From NCBI GenBank assembly GCA_947568835.1, contig OX387606.1, forward strand, positions 9,362,001-9,426,000: a stretch of DNA of 64,000 nt, in the 5' to 3' direction. The notes under the pieces were generated by a model that worked only from the letters and a program-made list of their open reading frames with translations, did not search any database and was not told the DNA's origin. Shown piece by piece: positions 1-11,561 of this stretch. Within the stretch, counting starts at the first letter, position 1. Each line of letters starts with the position of its first letter. Position numbers and translations under genes: made by a program. This stretch comes from Protonemura montana (taxonomy: Eukaryota > Arthropoda > Insecta > Plecoptera > Nemouridae).

Positions 1-408
1 ATAACTAATCACAATTTGTGGGCACTTTTGACTTGCTTCGTCAGCAGGTACCAAGTCAGTATCGTTGGTCCCTTTCCACTTAATAAGGTAAAATATGTCC
101 CCTTGAACTTTGGTAGCGCCGATGATCTTTTCTGCTTCTTTTCCTTTTTCGAAGCCGTTGCAACTTGGAATGTCTTCTCTTGATAATTTTTTTGAGGCGA
201 GGTTTTCCTGAGATTTGTTATATTTGGCAATTAGATCAGCACAATCCAGTTGCTTCTCGGGCTCCCACGTATTATCATCACTCGAGTACTCCTTCCACTT
301 TACGAGGTACTGGACCTCCCCATTCCTCTCCCTTTTACCAAGAATTTCCTCGGGGAAGAATGTTTCCTCAGAATCTTTTTCCTCCATCACTGGACTCTTC
401 AGGTGTTT
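1..408 (-). CDS. HP1-family chromobox protein, partial (3' end off the window)
   Basis: HP1 proteins bind methylated H3K9 through a chromodomain and dimerise through a chromoshadow domain to build heterochromatin. The minus strand is open without a stop from 408 to 1. Counting from the ATG at 387-385, residues ~8-60 form the chromodomain ([22 protein letters not shown]). Residues ~79-129 form the start of a chromoshadow domain ([37 protein letters not shown]). The final ~20-60 residues lie outside the window. The three aromatic-cage positions read F10, W31 and Y34; flies have Tyr at the first. The hinge (61-78) is only ~18 residues, short for HP1a/HP1b, and no intron separates the two domains. 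Upstream of the ATG the frame continues to a pyrimidine-rich TAG at 411-409 that could be a splice acceptor, so this is either an internal exon (start 408) or a single-exon gene starting at 387. It may be a paralogue or an intact retrocopy. Confidence 0.92.
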
Positions 409-2500
409 CTAAAAAATAGAATATCACATGTTGCAGTGATATATGATAACAATTGTGATTTGCTATGTGTCAGCAAACTTGCAGCAGAGATTTAGAAAAT
501 CTTTATTAATAGATATGCCATGGCGTACATGCAAAGGCATGCGCACAGGAGAGAGGGAAGAGGAAGGGGGACGTGTAGACCTGGGCCCCACATAATAAAT
601 CCTCAAGGTCTAAAACTACCGTTTTCTTAAAACCATTATAAATCCGGTATCCACAATTTAAAAATCCAACCAAGATTCAATCCTATAGGGAGTTTGGCAG
701 CAGAGGATACTAGTTCAGCAGTCTTCCTAGCAAGACCTAACGTAGGCAAGAATTGAATAGTTAAGAAACAGGATATCAGAGTAGAAAGAAAATGAACGGA
801 CAGAAAACTATGTTCAATTTCGATAAGTCAAAAAGAAAGATAAAATGGTTATAGTGGCTAAAACAGAATAAACAGGTCAGAAGGCAAAAATGTCACCACC
901 TCCACTCCACCACCCTCCCTGCCACTTACTCAAACACCCCCCTCGACAGTTGCTTAAATAATTTGTGGTAGTAGATGTGAATTGGGTGTGACGATATGTC
1001 TCTTAATAATACAGCACCCCTGCTTATATTTTTGAAAATATTTAGCAGAAAATCTAAGTTTTGTGCATTGCTTTCTATTTGAAATTAGCCTCACATCCCC
1101 CCAAACCTGGCAGCGTTTTGGCCACACGAAATGCGGGACTCTGTACTTGCTAAATACTTTCATATTTGTGGCAGTTCTGCCGATTGATTAGTGGAGTTTA
1201 ACGACGCACTGTTTTGACAACAGAACAGTTTTGCTGGCACAACTAGACCAGGCCGACAAAAATTCATAAAGGCAGGAGAAGAGTGCTCCTGGACAAGAAG
1301 TATTAGCATTATGACAATTTTCAACGCTTGTGAAAATAACTACTGTTTTTGTTTTTACGAAAGGGCATGGACCGGCATACGGTACAATGAAATGTATAAA
1401 TATAAATCAAAAAATAAAATCAAAAAAATTCAGTTGGATTTGTAATGCAGACAATTGTGTGCAACAGCAAATAAACAGCTATAATACTGGTCGATGAGTT
1501 ATGATATATTCCACCGCCTGCTGTGTGATGCTGGCACTCCGTAAGCTGCATTTTGGCAAACAAGACTTTGGACGGGTTTTGAAGAGATAATATTTAATGA
1601 TACCGCCGCCCTAAACGTTGAAGAAACGAATTTGCACCAAGGTGACTTCCAAAACATTAACGTCAGAGCTGTCAGGGCAAAAATTTGACGCGTATTTTGT
1701 GTCAGGTTGTCATTGAACCATTGAACATATAACAAAAGTTACAAAATATCTGTGATCCCATATCTTTTGAGCAGGTTATTAAAATTTTTCATTAAATTAC
1801 TCTTAGTCCTATATAATTGAGAAACAAACATTTTCGTAATACCGCTGTAATATTAGCCATTTCATGGCTTTTTGTAACAAGTTTAAGTAGTTTAAACAAA
1901 TAACAGTGTGGGCAGTGTCAATATTCGAAGGTGATGTCTTCACGCTCGAGAAACTAAAATTTGAGTATGACCGATTACATCTCACGTGCGTGGATAAATA
2001 ATCATTACTAAGGGATCTGTCCCTGCGCCCACCGGAGGGCTTAGGTTTATCGTAGTGGGGGAAAACACCCCCTGAAGAGTTTTCTAAAAAAAAATTGCAT
2101 CGAAAACAACTTTACGCTTGTTGAGGTTGTGGTGATTAAAAATACTGGAACGGAAGACGCCCACTTTCTGTCTGCTTTCCTCACCGCAATTTGCATCGCT
2201 GCATTCCAACCTTTGACCTGCGTCAGACGAGGACGTTTTTTGGGCGGCATCTGTAGCAATGATTTCGTATTTGGTTAAAGAAAGTTCTAAATTTTTGATC
2301 TTCCGCGACAGTAGATCAATGTACGAAGGCTTAAAATGAATTCATTACTTTATTTTTAAGAGAACCGAGACGCATAAGGGCCAGTTTTTAACAGTCGTCT
2401 CATCATAAACGTTTCTGATCTCACACCATGCGGCTTGGCTTGTTGCTCACTTCTATATTGAGAAAAGTAACGGAATATAGTTTTGTTTCACACTTGCTTT
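409..2500. other. Non-coding stretch upstream of the HP1-like frame
   Basis: AT-rich DNA without a recognisable gene. Only short, unrelated open frames occur on either strand. An upstream exon of the HP1-like gene could lie here, but I could not identify one. No RNA gene was seen. Confidence 0.5.
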
Positions 2501-2518
2501 ATAAGGAGTGAGCCATGC

Positions 2519-2660
2519 TTGAAAACTAGTGCAAAATTACAATAGCAGTTTTGTGTTGGGTCGTTGACAGATACTCACGTTTCATCAACGGATTTGATGA
2601 TTAAAATATGTACATTGTAACGTTTCTAATGCTTTGTAATGAATTTTGTAAAGAATTAGT
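2519..2660 (+). repeat. Diverged direct repeat, copy 1
   Basis: This stretch aligns by eye, with a few small gaps, to 3770-3902. Both begin at CTTGAAAA, then share a GCAAAATTA block, a GTCGTTGAC/GTCATTGAC block, ACGTTTCA, GATTAAAATRT and a GAATTTTG end. Similarity is roughly three quarters. The repeat is non-coding, and the copies are probably remains of one old interspersed or tandem repeat family. Confidence 0.6.
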
Positions 2661-3769
2661 TCACCGAAAGTTGATAGCGTCCCTTCGAGTTCTCTGCTAC
2701 CGATTCCAATTTTGTGGTCGGTTAGGTTAGGCTCTCATGCCTCCCAATTATGATATCTGGCAAAAAAACTTGGTCAGTTTGTTTGCTACGGGTTACAAGT
2801 AGCTTGCATGTCTCTTGAAATTACAAATATCCTTCACATGTTCCAAATCACCCCTTGTTGCAAGTGTTTTGCATAAACAAATGGCAATAATTTAATGGAT
2901 TGAAGGTGTGGCGCGGCGTAAATTAAAGGGGATGATCTGATTGCACGAATGCTGCAACAATTGGACGCACTTAACTGGATGTCTGCGGGACAAAAGGATT
3001 TACATTAATTAAAATTCACTCCCCTAAATCGACTTCAATAATGAAAAAGGAATCGCATTTTCTGCTGCCAATGATACTTCATGACAGAGATCGATTTTCA
3101 TGGACCAATGTTTGCAAACATTTCCGCAACACAGACCAAGAGCGTAACTGCTAATCAAGACAGACTGAACGTAACTCTCGGGGTAAAGACATCACCGGAC
3201 TCTTATATCTTAGGTGGACATTGTTCAGAACAAAGTTAGGGCTTCAAGACATTTTAAAAGGTGTTTTGCACAAAATGAGTAAGAAATGTACTACACCATT
3301 GTGAAAGAAAAAAGGTCAATTCCAAGAGATACCTTAGTGTAAAAACATTAATAAATGCATTTTTTTTTTCTTATCAAGCCTCTCTGGACCTTTCTTGAAG
3401 TGACTGTGACGTGTTTTGTATAAATGGTAGTTTTTACAGAATGAGTTGAAACATGGATTGTATTACAAGTCAAGCGGTCAATGCTTAGAGATTAAGAACT
3501 GTTTGAAAAGTGACTAATAGTATTTTTTTTTGCCAGGGGAATAAGCCCCACTCCTGGACCCCCCCTACCCCTCTATTGTCACTCACGGAACGTATTTAGT
3601 TTAAAAGTTAGTTTGCACACATTATGAGCTAGGGGTACATTGTAATGCAATAAAAGAGGATGATTCCAAGAGACATCTAAAGAGCTACAGAAACACTTTT
3701 AAAGTTCAGAAACATTCAATAAAAGAATGTCATTTTGTTTCAACTGATGCCTTATTAAACTGTTGCCAT

Positions 3770-3902
3770 ACTTGAAAATCAGGGCAAAATTATAATGGCT
3801 ATTTCGTGTCGAGTCATTGACACGTTTCACTAACGAATATGACGATTAAAATGTAAATGTTGTAATGTTGCTAATGATTTGAATTGAATTTTGCAAAAAA
3901 TT
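3770..3902 (+). repeat. Diverged direct repeat, copy 2
   Basis: Second copy of the 2519-2660 repeat in the same orientation, ~1.25 kb downstream. Shorter similar patches lie between them, such as GTGTTTTG..AAATG followed by GAGT near 3260 and 3415, and TTCCAAGAGA near 3320 and 3665. The whole 2.5-3.9 kb segment may therefore be a decayed array. Confidence 0.58.
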
Positions 3903-4099
3903 GCAATGAAACTCCCATATAAAAAGTCCTGTACCTGTGTTGTAATACATCTTATTTAATGTGGTAGGAATTTGAAACATATCTCTAAACACTAAAGATG
4001 AGGCACAATTAAAATGTTCGAATGGAAATGATCCCGTAACCTTGCCTATTTTTATTAAACTGAAATAACTGAAATGAATTAAGTCACTTTTGACATTAC

Positions 4100-5780
4100 T
4101 GTATGTAAGTAACTGCAGTGTAGAAACTTTGTGAATTCAAAGATGAGTTAGTTAATGAATTCGAAAACAAATCAAGGTAACTCTCAAAATGTTCTAAAAC
4201 TGGTTAAACGTATGTTAAATCTTAACCGTTTTAACATAAACTGTATTAGTTGTGTAATTCTTATTGTAAGTTTCAAAATCTTTCCTAGCCAGACAATTAA
4301 TTCTGCATGAAATTCTCCAATAACCCAATAATCGACGCTAGAATGTCGAGTAATGTCCAACTCATAAATTCTGTATAAATTGAGATCAGTTTCCAGCCGT
4401 TGTCAATCAACTTTCGTAATAAAAAATTAAAAAATTAACACTTGGAAGTGGAACATCATAGTGATCATAGGTACTCACATAGCCACAACCATATATTAAG
4501 AATTAGTGGTTCCACAACAAAAGACAATAGATAGGGCCACAACCTGCTACGTGAAAATTGGCAATCGAGGGGTTTATTACAGGCAAAAATATATATAATA
4601 ATGTAACATATAACATTATTGTGCCAAGGGTAGTTACGTCCGTGCGATCATGCAGCACATTCGAAGATATATTCAATATTCAATTGTATATTCAATCGAT
4701 ACGCTACGAATTTTGTGTGATCCTTAACCTCACCCTCCAGTGACTGACGAACACGAGTTGTGGAAAAGTACACCATTGCCACGAATTATTTGAAGAGTTA
4801 ATAAGAAGATGAAAGCCTGAATCACCTGTTTTAATTTTTTCTGTTTCCGCGGTAAGTTTCCGTTTCTCCTGCCGGTTGGAGAATGAAAAGACAACAGCCG
4901 AACTCCGAATAGACGCCACGGCTGTCAATCAACACAATCAAAGCTTTTCGAGTTAACCACCTCGAACGCCACCTACTCTCGTTTGAACATCAGTGCCAAA
5001 AAGGGGGTTTCAGTTTCCATGATGCCGTAATAAACCAGTGTTTCCCTAAAGAAGTCTGTGTACCCCTTCCATAATTAAAAAAAAAAAAAATGTTATCTCG
5101 CACTGTTCATGGTTTCTTGAGCTCAGAAAATTTGGTTACTTTCAGGTGAAAAAATGCATGCAAACTTAGAAATTCAATTAACGCCTTAAATTTAGAAAAA
5201 TATTTCTGTAATGTGTCTAGAAGTTATGTTAAGTTCTCCAGAAAAGTGCATTGCACACCCCCACTACCTGTTCCCCAAGGGGTACAACACTTTGGGAAAC
5301 ACAGGTCTACATCAATGGCATGTTTTTAAACTGCGATCCACTTTCACCCTTAGCTTTCCTCGCTCTGCCTACAGGTGAAAAATCTTTCTTAAATTGCTTA
5401 CCAGGGGAAGTGTCGCCTGATTTCGAACATTGCCGAACGAACAGCATAGCCGGCATAGCAGCTAGCCATAGCAGAATCCTAGCCATAGCAGCTAAGTGTA
5501 GTAGAATATTATTATCAATCAACAATGCATTTATTTTATGTGAGTCTAACGATATATTCAATAACATTAAGTTGTGATACAGAAAATATATTCTCTTAAT
5601 TTCAGTTTAATTCAACACATTATGCTAAAATATGTGACTATTATGCTGCAGCTATTTTCATTTAATCGGTCACATATCATACAATCTCACTGATAATTTC
5701 CTTGTCATCGAATATAGGGATAATTAATGAGCATAGCAAAATCTTCAATTTCACTTACCCAAAAAAACAAAACACTTTTG
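4100..5780. other. Non-coding AT-rich stretch
   Basis: No coding similarity recognised. The segment near 4840-4990 is less AT-rich than its surroundings and has splice-like signals on both strands, but no frame there resembles a known protein. A short run of repeated CATAGCAGCTA-like units lies at ~5445-5500. Confidence 0.45.
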
Positions 5781-5790
5781 TTTGTTTGTT

Positions 5791-6142
5791 CGCATTTTTG
5801 TTTGCGCTCTTGTGGCCAAACGCTTGCTCCAATTTGAACGAAATTTGCAGAGCACATTTTTGTGTCCTCAACTACTCTTCAACTTAACAACTACTTAATT
5901 TTTATGAATTTCACATCTTTGCACAGTTTGATGAAAAATTAGCAAACAATTTCGCCAGAATAACTCCAATATAGTTACACAAAATCTAAAAAATGTTGTA
6001 AATTTGTAATAGTTTCAAAACTATTTGATTGATTTTGCTGAAACACGCAAGGGGCCTACGTCGATAACAAAAAAATATACTCTGCAAATTTTTTTCAAAT
6101 CAGCATAGGCGTTTGGCCACTACAGCGCGAACAAAAACGGGC
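5791..6142. mobile_element. Fold-back / MITE-like inverted repeat element
   Basis: The segment 5791-5863 is an imperfect reverse complement of 6066-6142. Shared blocks include GTGGCCAAACGC on the left against GCGTTTGGCCAC on the right, GAACAAAAA against TTTTTGTTTGC, and TCTGCAAATTT against AAATTTGCAGA. About 200 nt of AT-rich DNA separates the arms and no protein is encoded. Long inverted arms with a small non-coding centre are what non-autonomous fold-back elements look like. I could not fix the exact ends or a target-site duplication. Confidence 0.58.
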
Positions 6143-8698
6143 ACAAACTACATACACATACGACCACTTCACCAAACCATACAAGTGATATTTTACATAA
6201 AATTTGAGACTTACTTGCAACTTTTTAATGGAATCTGGAATGATGACTGATGAGACATCTCCAGAGATGGTCGAGGGATTCGTTTTGAAACGAAATTGGA
6301 ACTAACTAGGAACATTCCGAGCATTTTTTACTGCCACAGAAATTGGTTTAGGTTGAATTAAACCCTAGTGTTGTTACTGCATTGCATTTGTATTGGATTC
6401 TGAAATTACATTACAATATTATGAAGTTACATAGTGACATATTTCCTTTCCTCATTTGAAGTTAATAAAAAAAATACTGATTACAAATATCTTTTTTCAA
6501 TAATATACAGGAATTGCTTTCTGCAAAAACAATATTTAATTCAAGTTATACCCTTTTTCACTCACTCTTAAAAAAAATTGTAAATATACATTTATTCTTA
6601 TATTCTTAATAAATCTGATGATGGCATTCAATATCATCACCCAACTCAAAGCATGCCGTCAATTTTAGCCTCCCTAAATATCAATCTACTGCTGAAGGTA
6701 CGGTCAGGAAAAGTGTGGTCCAAATTGAGTTTATAGACACAAAAAAAAAAAACTTAGATAAAGTTGACACAAGTCAAAAAACCTTAAAAGGTAACATAAT
6801 TAAAAGGAACCCTTTAAGATTTTTGAAACACTGGAAACATCTTTTAAATACCTGTTCAGCAACAACAACAATAAATTGGAGTACCCATTTCTGGTCCAGA
6901 AAGTTAACAAAATAAAATAAAAATAAAGTAGGTGCATAATCTTCCCCATAATTACATAAAATTAGCTCTTGTTAACATGTTCTAACACACACAAGATAAC
7001 ATGATAAACGCTCACTTCATGCTCCTGCTAACAGATCTACTTATATAATTGGTAGATTGAAATGGCAAGACCATTCATGCTAAGCACATTCTTCAATGCT
7101 TGGCAGGGCCATAATATGGACAACCTACCATCAACCACTGGATTAAGCTAAGTAGGTACTCATTCTATAAGTAATACATGAAAAAGCACAAATATTTGCA
7201 GGTAGAAAGTTTGCATCTAAGTCACTGTAGCTGTTCTAAAACACCGATGAAAAACACCGTCTTTCTTTTTCTGATCGTTTTGACCCATGTTTAAAATGTA
7301 CACTGCCTAATTTGCCTTTATTTTGAAGATAAAATAAATGTGCCAATTGGGGGATGATGCTACAATTACTTTATATATATAAAAATGTTTTAACCTTTAA
7401 TTTGTTTTACTCACGACTTACAAAATTTGCTTTACAAGACGAATCCAAATTTGTTGACTTGTGTCCATTAGGGATACAAATAATCGGAAGGCACTTTCTA
7501 CTTTTTTGAACACTTTTAAAGCCAAGAACTAAACAGGAATCATACAACGATGGCCTCTACAATTTAGAGAACGATTTCACATGTGACTTGCAGTACAACC
7601 CAAGTGCGATTGGAGTGAGGCACAAGTTGATGAATGCTATTAATCGCTTGCCACCGCTAAGTATACAAATTTGCCATGCAAAAATTCATTTATATCAAGA
7701 ATATGGTTGTCTACCAACTCACTGCATGACTTTAAATAACTAATTTATTCCATCGCATTTTTTTTTTTTTTTTTTTTTTTTTAAGCTGTACCTATCATGA
7801 AGCAAAAGGAATTCCAAGGCCACTTATTTTATAATTTGCTTATTTTTATCACGTCACTAAAATGTGTTTACTCGAGTCAGTAATTTTTTTGACTCTTGGC
7901 ATACCCCAATGGCGAGAAATCGAAATTTAAGATAATCATTCCAACATTGATACTGTGACATATAACCTTCAAAAGTGTTGTACATTTCTCTGTGATGACA
8001 ATACGTCTGCGGTCACAAAAAAGAATCTTAAACCAGCCGATGTGTTATATTTTCCCGAACAAGGACATTAGAAGCGTTTAGTGACTAGACTCTCTCTACT
8101 GGCATGTTTAAGATGGTCCAACCAACTGAAGATAACTGACGGGGCCCTAACATAACTTTATCATACTCGGTAACATACAAACATGCATCCACGTGACGAT
8201 AAACAGTTCTAACTACATACCATTGACAACACCGACACGAAACATATTCTATCCTTGGCGCTAGTGTAGCTACAGTGCTATTTCATTACACCTCAGCGGG
8301 CAAAACGAATGTAACCATGACCGCGCTTGCAACCAGCCCAAAAGCAGGGCCCTAACGAGATAATTTACAAGCTTGTCATTCCGACAACAACACCCTTCTA
8401 TCACGGCAATGTACAGTAATAATTATTTATACAGTTCTTTACAATAATATGTATTGTTCATAATATGTACCTATAATTATACCTATGAATTGTCTTTGGG
8501 AAGTTTGATAAATAGGCATCTAGACATTTTTGGAAGTGATATTAAATTCTCTCTCTCTTCTCATTAATCATCAACAAAAAATTAAATAAATAAAAACATC
8601 GAGAATTGCCTATACTTTAGATATATATCGTTCATAATAACATGCTGCCTCTATAGGGGTCGTAAGTTAAGTATCACATTTCGGTAAATACTTTGTGC
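6143..8698. other. Non-coding DNA, including the likely bab 3' UTR
   Basis: No gene was seen on either strand. The bab transcript (minus strand) should continue below 8699 as its 3' UTR. The first canonical AATAAA on the minus strand that I find after the stop codon is at 7749-7744, giving a 3' UTR of about 950 nt. A 25-nt T run (A run on the minus strand) lies at 7758-7782, just before that signal. Confidence 0.45.
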
Positions 8699-9318
8699 CT
8701 AGTCATGGTCCATGAGTGGCTCCAGTTTCACAGTCATCATTTCGCGCGGCTCCTTCGTGATGGTCACTTCCGGCAACGGACTTTTCACGATGTTGTCGAT
8801 GTCCTCCTGAAATAACGTCTCCGGACGCGGCGAAGTGAAGGACCCTGAGTGCTTGTAAGTCATTCCACTGACTCCGATCCCGACCTCCACCTCTCCCAGC
8901 GGAGATGCAAGTGGACTCCCGGCCGACTCTGCTGGACTACTGGGACTGCTGGGCAGCCGCATCGCCATTGTTCCGTTGCCTGGGAGCCCGCAATGCGCGA
9001 GCAAACTCGGGTCGAGATTGGCATGGTGCTGTGCGGCTGCCACCATGCTGCACATCTGCTGGCGCAGACCCTGCGCGACTACCGCGACAGCGGCAGCTGC
9101 GGCGGAAGTGGGGGAGACAGACGGCTCCGGGCCGTTGCCGCAAACGTTTGAGTAGCCTGCCATCGCGTGCTGCGACGGCGAATAGCTGAGGTGGGGCTCT
9201 TCCTTGATGTGGCCTGTGTCACGGAAGACCACAGCCCGGATCACGCCGCGAATGTGCTCCTCCGGCCACGAGCCGAGCAGGATGCGCTGCGGACGGCCGC
9301 GACCCTTAGGCCGCAGAT
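8699..9318 (-). CDS. bab: bric-a-brac, canonical terminal exon (AT-hook and C-terminus)
   Basis: Last coding exon of the canonical Bab isoform; stop TAG at 8701-8699. The acceptor is a CTCAG ending at 9319. The exon enters in phase 1, completing an Asp codon with the G left by the preceding donor at 9932. It opens with the AT-hook (RPKGRGRPQR) followed by the conserved ILLGSWPEEHIRGVIRAVVF block that closes the Bab conserved domain. The rest is low-complexity: an Ala/Val run, a Gln/His patch and Ser/Pro-rich stretches. Two psi-K-x-E sumoylation-type motifs are visible, IKEE soon after the conserved block and VKLE near the end. The GC content is far above the surrounding introns, as expected for a real exon. 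In flies this domain binds AT-rich DNA in the nucleus. Whether this is the bab1 or the bab2 counterpart cannot be decided here. Confidence 0.95.
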
Positions 9319-9931
9319 CTGAGCCAACAAGTTTAGTGGCGATTAGTCCCGGTCTTACGGCCTTATTCGTGTCGATCAGAAATTGATTCTCGTTAGGCTT
9401 TTGACAAAAAGGTAAAATGCAAAATGGTCAATTCTTAAAAGTGTGGCAAGCATTGAAATCTCCAACAAGTTTGGGGATTCGCTATTTATTTTTAGTCATG
9501 TTTGCTGGCTAAATAATTGACAAAAAGTAATTCAAATCGCTTGGCACTTTGTGTGTTACAGTTTGCAGTTACTATAAAAGTGCCAAATGCACAATGCAAG
9601 CCAATGGTTTCCATGTCAAACAAATTGTTAAAAAATTAGCAATGAAGCAAAATTAGTGCTATACATTCCTTTATCCAGTCCACCTACAAAGGTTATTCAA
9701 TAAAGGTCGGCTTGTCAGTGTTTGTTTGGTTTTTAGTTAGACATTTCTGTGTAATTTATTCTTGTGTATCCTGTTCTTTGAATGTTTTGTTTTGTAATGT
9801 ATTGTATTTTATTATATTGTAATTTAGTATGTATGATATGTAATATAATTGCATATCACACTAACATTTATCTGCTCTGTTTCCCAGCAAACCATGTTAC
9901 AGTCATTATCGGCTGCGAAGCATTGCATTAC
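9319..9931 (-). other. bab: Intron within the bab conserved domain
   Basis: AT-rich intron of 613 nt between the psq exon and the AT-hook exon. Donor GTAATG at 9931-9926, acceptor CAG at 9321-9319, both phase 1. Nothing else was recognised in it. Confidence 0.85.
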
Positions 9932-10198
9932 CTGCACCACCATCAATCGAAGGTCCCAGCATGTTGTGCACGCGATTGGCGTAGAGCACGAACGTCGGGT
10001 ACGGGATGTCGTACTTTCGCGCCGCTTGCGACAACGACAGGCCCTCTTTGAGCACGGAGAAGATTGCCTCGGCCATCGTCTCCGGCCGCCACGACTTGAG
10101 CGGGCCGCGCTCGCGGAACCGCAGGTTGTGCACCAGACTCTGGTTTGTGTTCCAGCACTTCTGCCACATAGACTGCAGCTGATACTGGTAGCTGTCCG
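9932..10198 (-). CDS. bab: bric-a-brac, canonical psq (HTH) exon
   Basis: This exon of 267 nt carries the signature Bab block: SYQYQLQSMWQKCWNTNQSL, then LRFRERGPLKSWRPETM, then the pipsqueak helix-turn-helix (AEAIFSVLKEGLSLSQAARK, YDIPYPTFVLYANRV). The acceptor is a GATCAG ending at 10199 and the exon enters in phase 1. The first codon, xCG, becomes GCG (Ala) with the G from the shared exon. The donor is CAG|GTAATG after 9932, also phase 1, joining to the AT-hook exon. HTH_psq domains bind DNA directly; in Bab the psq motif and the AT-hook act as one AT-rich-DNA-binding unit. The near-complete identity I recognise with insect Bab makes this the firmest call in the window. Confidence 0.96.
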
Positions 10199-11561
10199 CT
10201 GATCGTCGCGAAAGGGAGAGAACAAAAACAGCAAGTTAGTTGGTTTCAAATCCTTTTTTAAACAAACAATCAGTTGTATTGCTAAAGTTGCTACTTTGTA
10301 CATACCAGAAGGACTGAGATATTTTATTGTAAGCATGTTAACAATATTTTTGTGTGTCGCTGCATAGTTTTTATTTTGTTAGGTTATAAATCATACAATT
10401 TATTATAAGTCAGTTCAAAATTTTCACAATATAACAACAAATTGCATTGGAATGACCATAAGTGTAAAATATAAAACTACGAAAGGACAAGCATTAATGA
10501 AAAGTTACATAAGAAATAAACTTAACTAAAACGAGAACTTAAATTTAAGTGAAACTAATGTCATGGGGTCCTTTGCAACGCCTCTCCTTTCAATTTGACC
10601 ATCCCGAGTGTTTGGGCCTCTCTTTCAAAGATTTCTTAACTAGATATTCTAGATATCTAGAAATATTAGAGCATAACCGTGAACATACGTAGACTAATGA
10701 TTAGTATTACTTTTGAAAATAATATTAGTGACCTGCATTTTTTTTCAGTATAAAAGTTAAAGATATTTCTTGTACATACATGGAAGACTAAATTTTTTTA
10801 AAGAAACACAAGTGATTTAGTATAATTTTAAATATTGTATTAGTATAGGTATTTTATTCTTCTACCATGGGTACAAAAAATGTATGTTTTTGTCCAACAT
10901 AACTAATGTCTTGAGCAATCAGACAGCCACAAACACATTCAAACATAAACCATTACGTGATTAGCAATCATTTAGTAATAATATCAATAGCACATATAAT
11001 GAGCTACGTACCTATTCTAATAGCTTGTGAAAAATATATATCAATATCATTACAAAACTTCACAAATAATTTCCCTTACAACAAAATAGAGTTAAATTCA
11101 GAACTCCCAATCACTTTTTAAAAAATGTTAGCAACAAAAATAATTGGGTAACTTCCAACAAGAATTTCCAACGGCTAAGTCTAGACATAACATTTCTTAA
11201 ATCGTCGATCAAGGCAAATCGATTTGCTTAGAGTATTTTACGTTCACTTAAGGCCGTTTTTTTAACTACGTAAACTTAATGCTAGCGAGGACAGACACAT
11301 AGGATGTAAACAAGCTGGTGGCAGATGACCGGTAGACAAGAATTTGCATCGTCGAGCACAATAAACTTAAAGAAACATAAAATTAGGGTATTTTCCTGAG
11401 AATGAAACAGTTTTCTTTCTACTGCACCGATCTGTTAAGAGGAGAAAGGACTGACAAAGAGTTTACAAGGTATCTCGAAAAGTACCGCACGGAAATACCG
11501 GAATCCATGCGGCGTGTTTCGGCAAAGAAGCGCGACGCAATGCGCTAAACGAGGCAAGCGG
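10199..11561 (-). other. bab: Intron / 3' UTR space between bab alternative ends
   Basis: AT-rich DNA separating the psq exon from the upstream alternative terminal exon. For a transcript ending in the 11562-12010 exon, this would be 3' UTR. A minus-strand AATAAA lies at 10858-10853, about 700 nt after that stop codon. I see no other coding signal. Confidence 0.5.

Noticed and set aside
2724..2737. GGTTAGGTTAGG as a telomere-like TTAGG repeat
   Set aside because: Only about two units are present, too few to mean an interstitial telomeric array.
8849..9189. Plus-strand open frames of 94-100 codons
   Set aside because: They are antisense shadows of the GC-rich bab terminal exon, whose minus-strand frame has the AT-hook and conserved block.
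9849..10202. Plus-strand frame of 117 codons
   Set aside because: Antisense of the canonical psq exon; the minus-strand frame matches Bab and has proper splice sites.
9824..10336. Minus-strand frame of 170 codons through the psq exon
   Set aside because: Wrong frame: Arg/Ser-rich translation that reads through both splice junctions. The Bab frame is the one bounded by 9932 and 10198.
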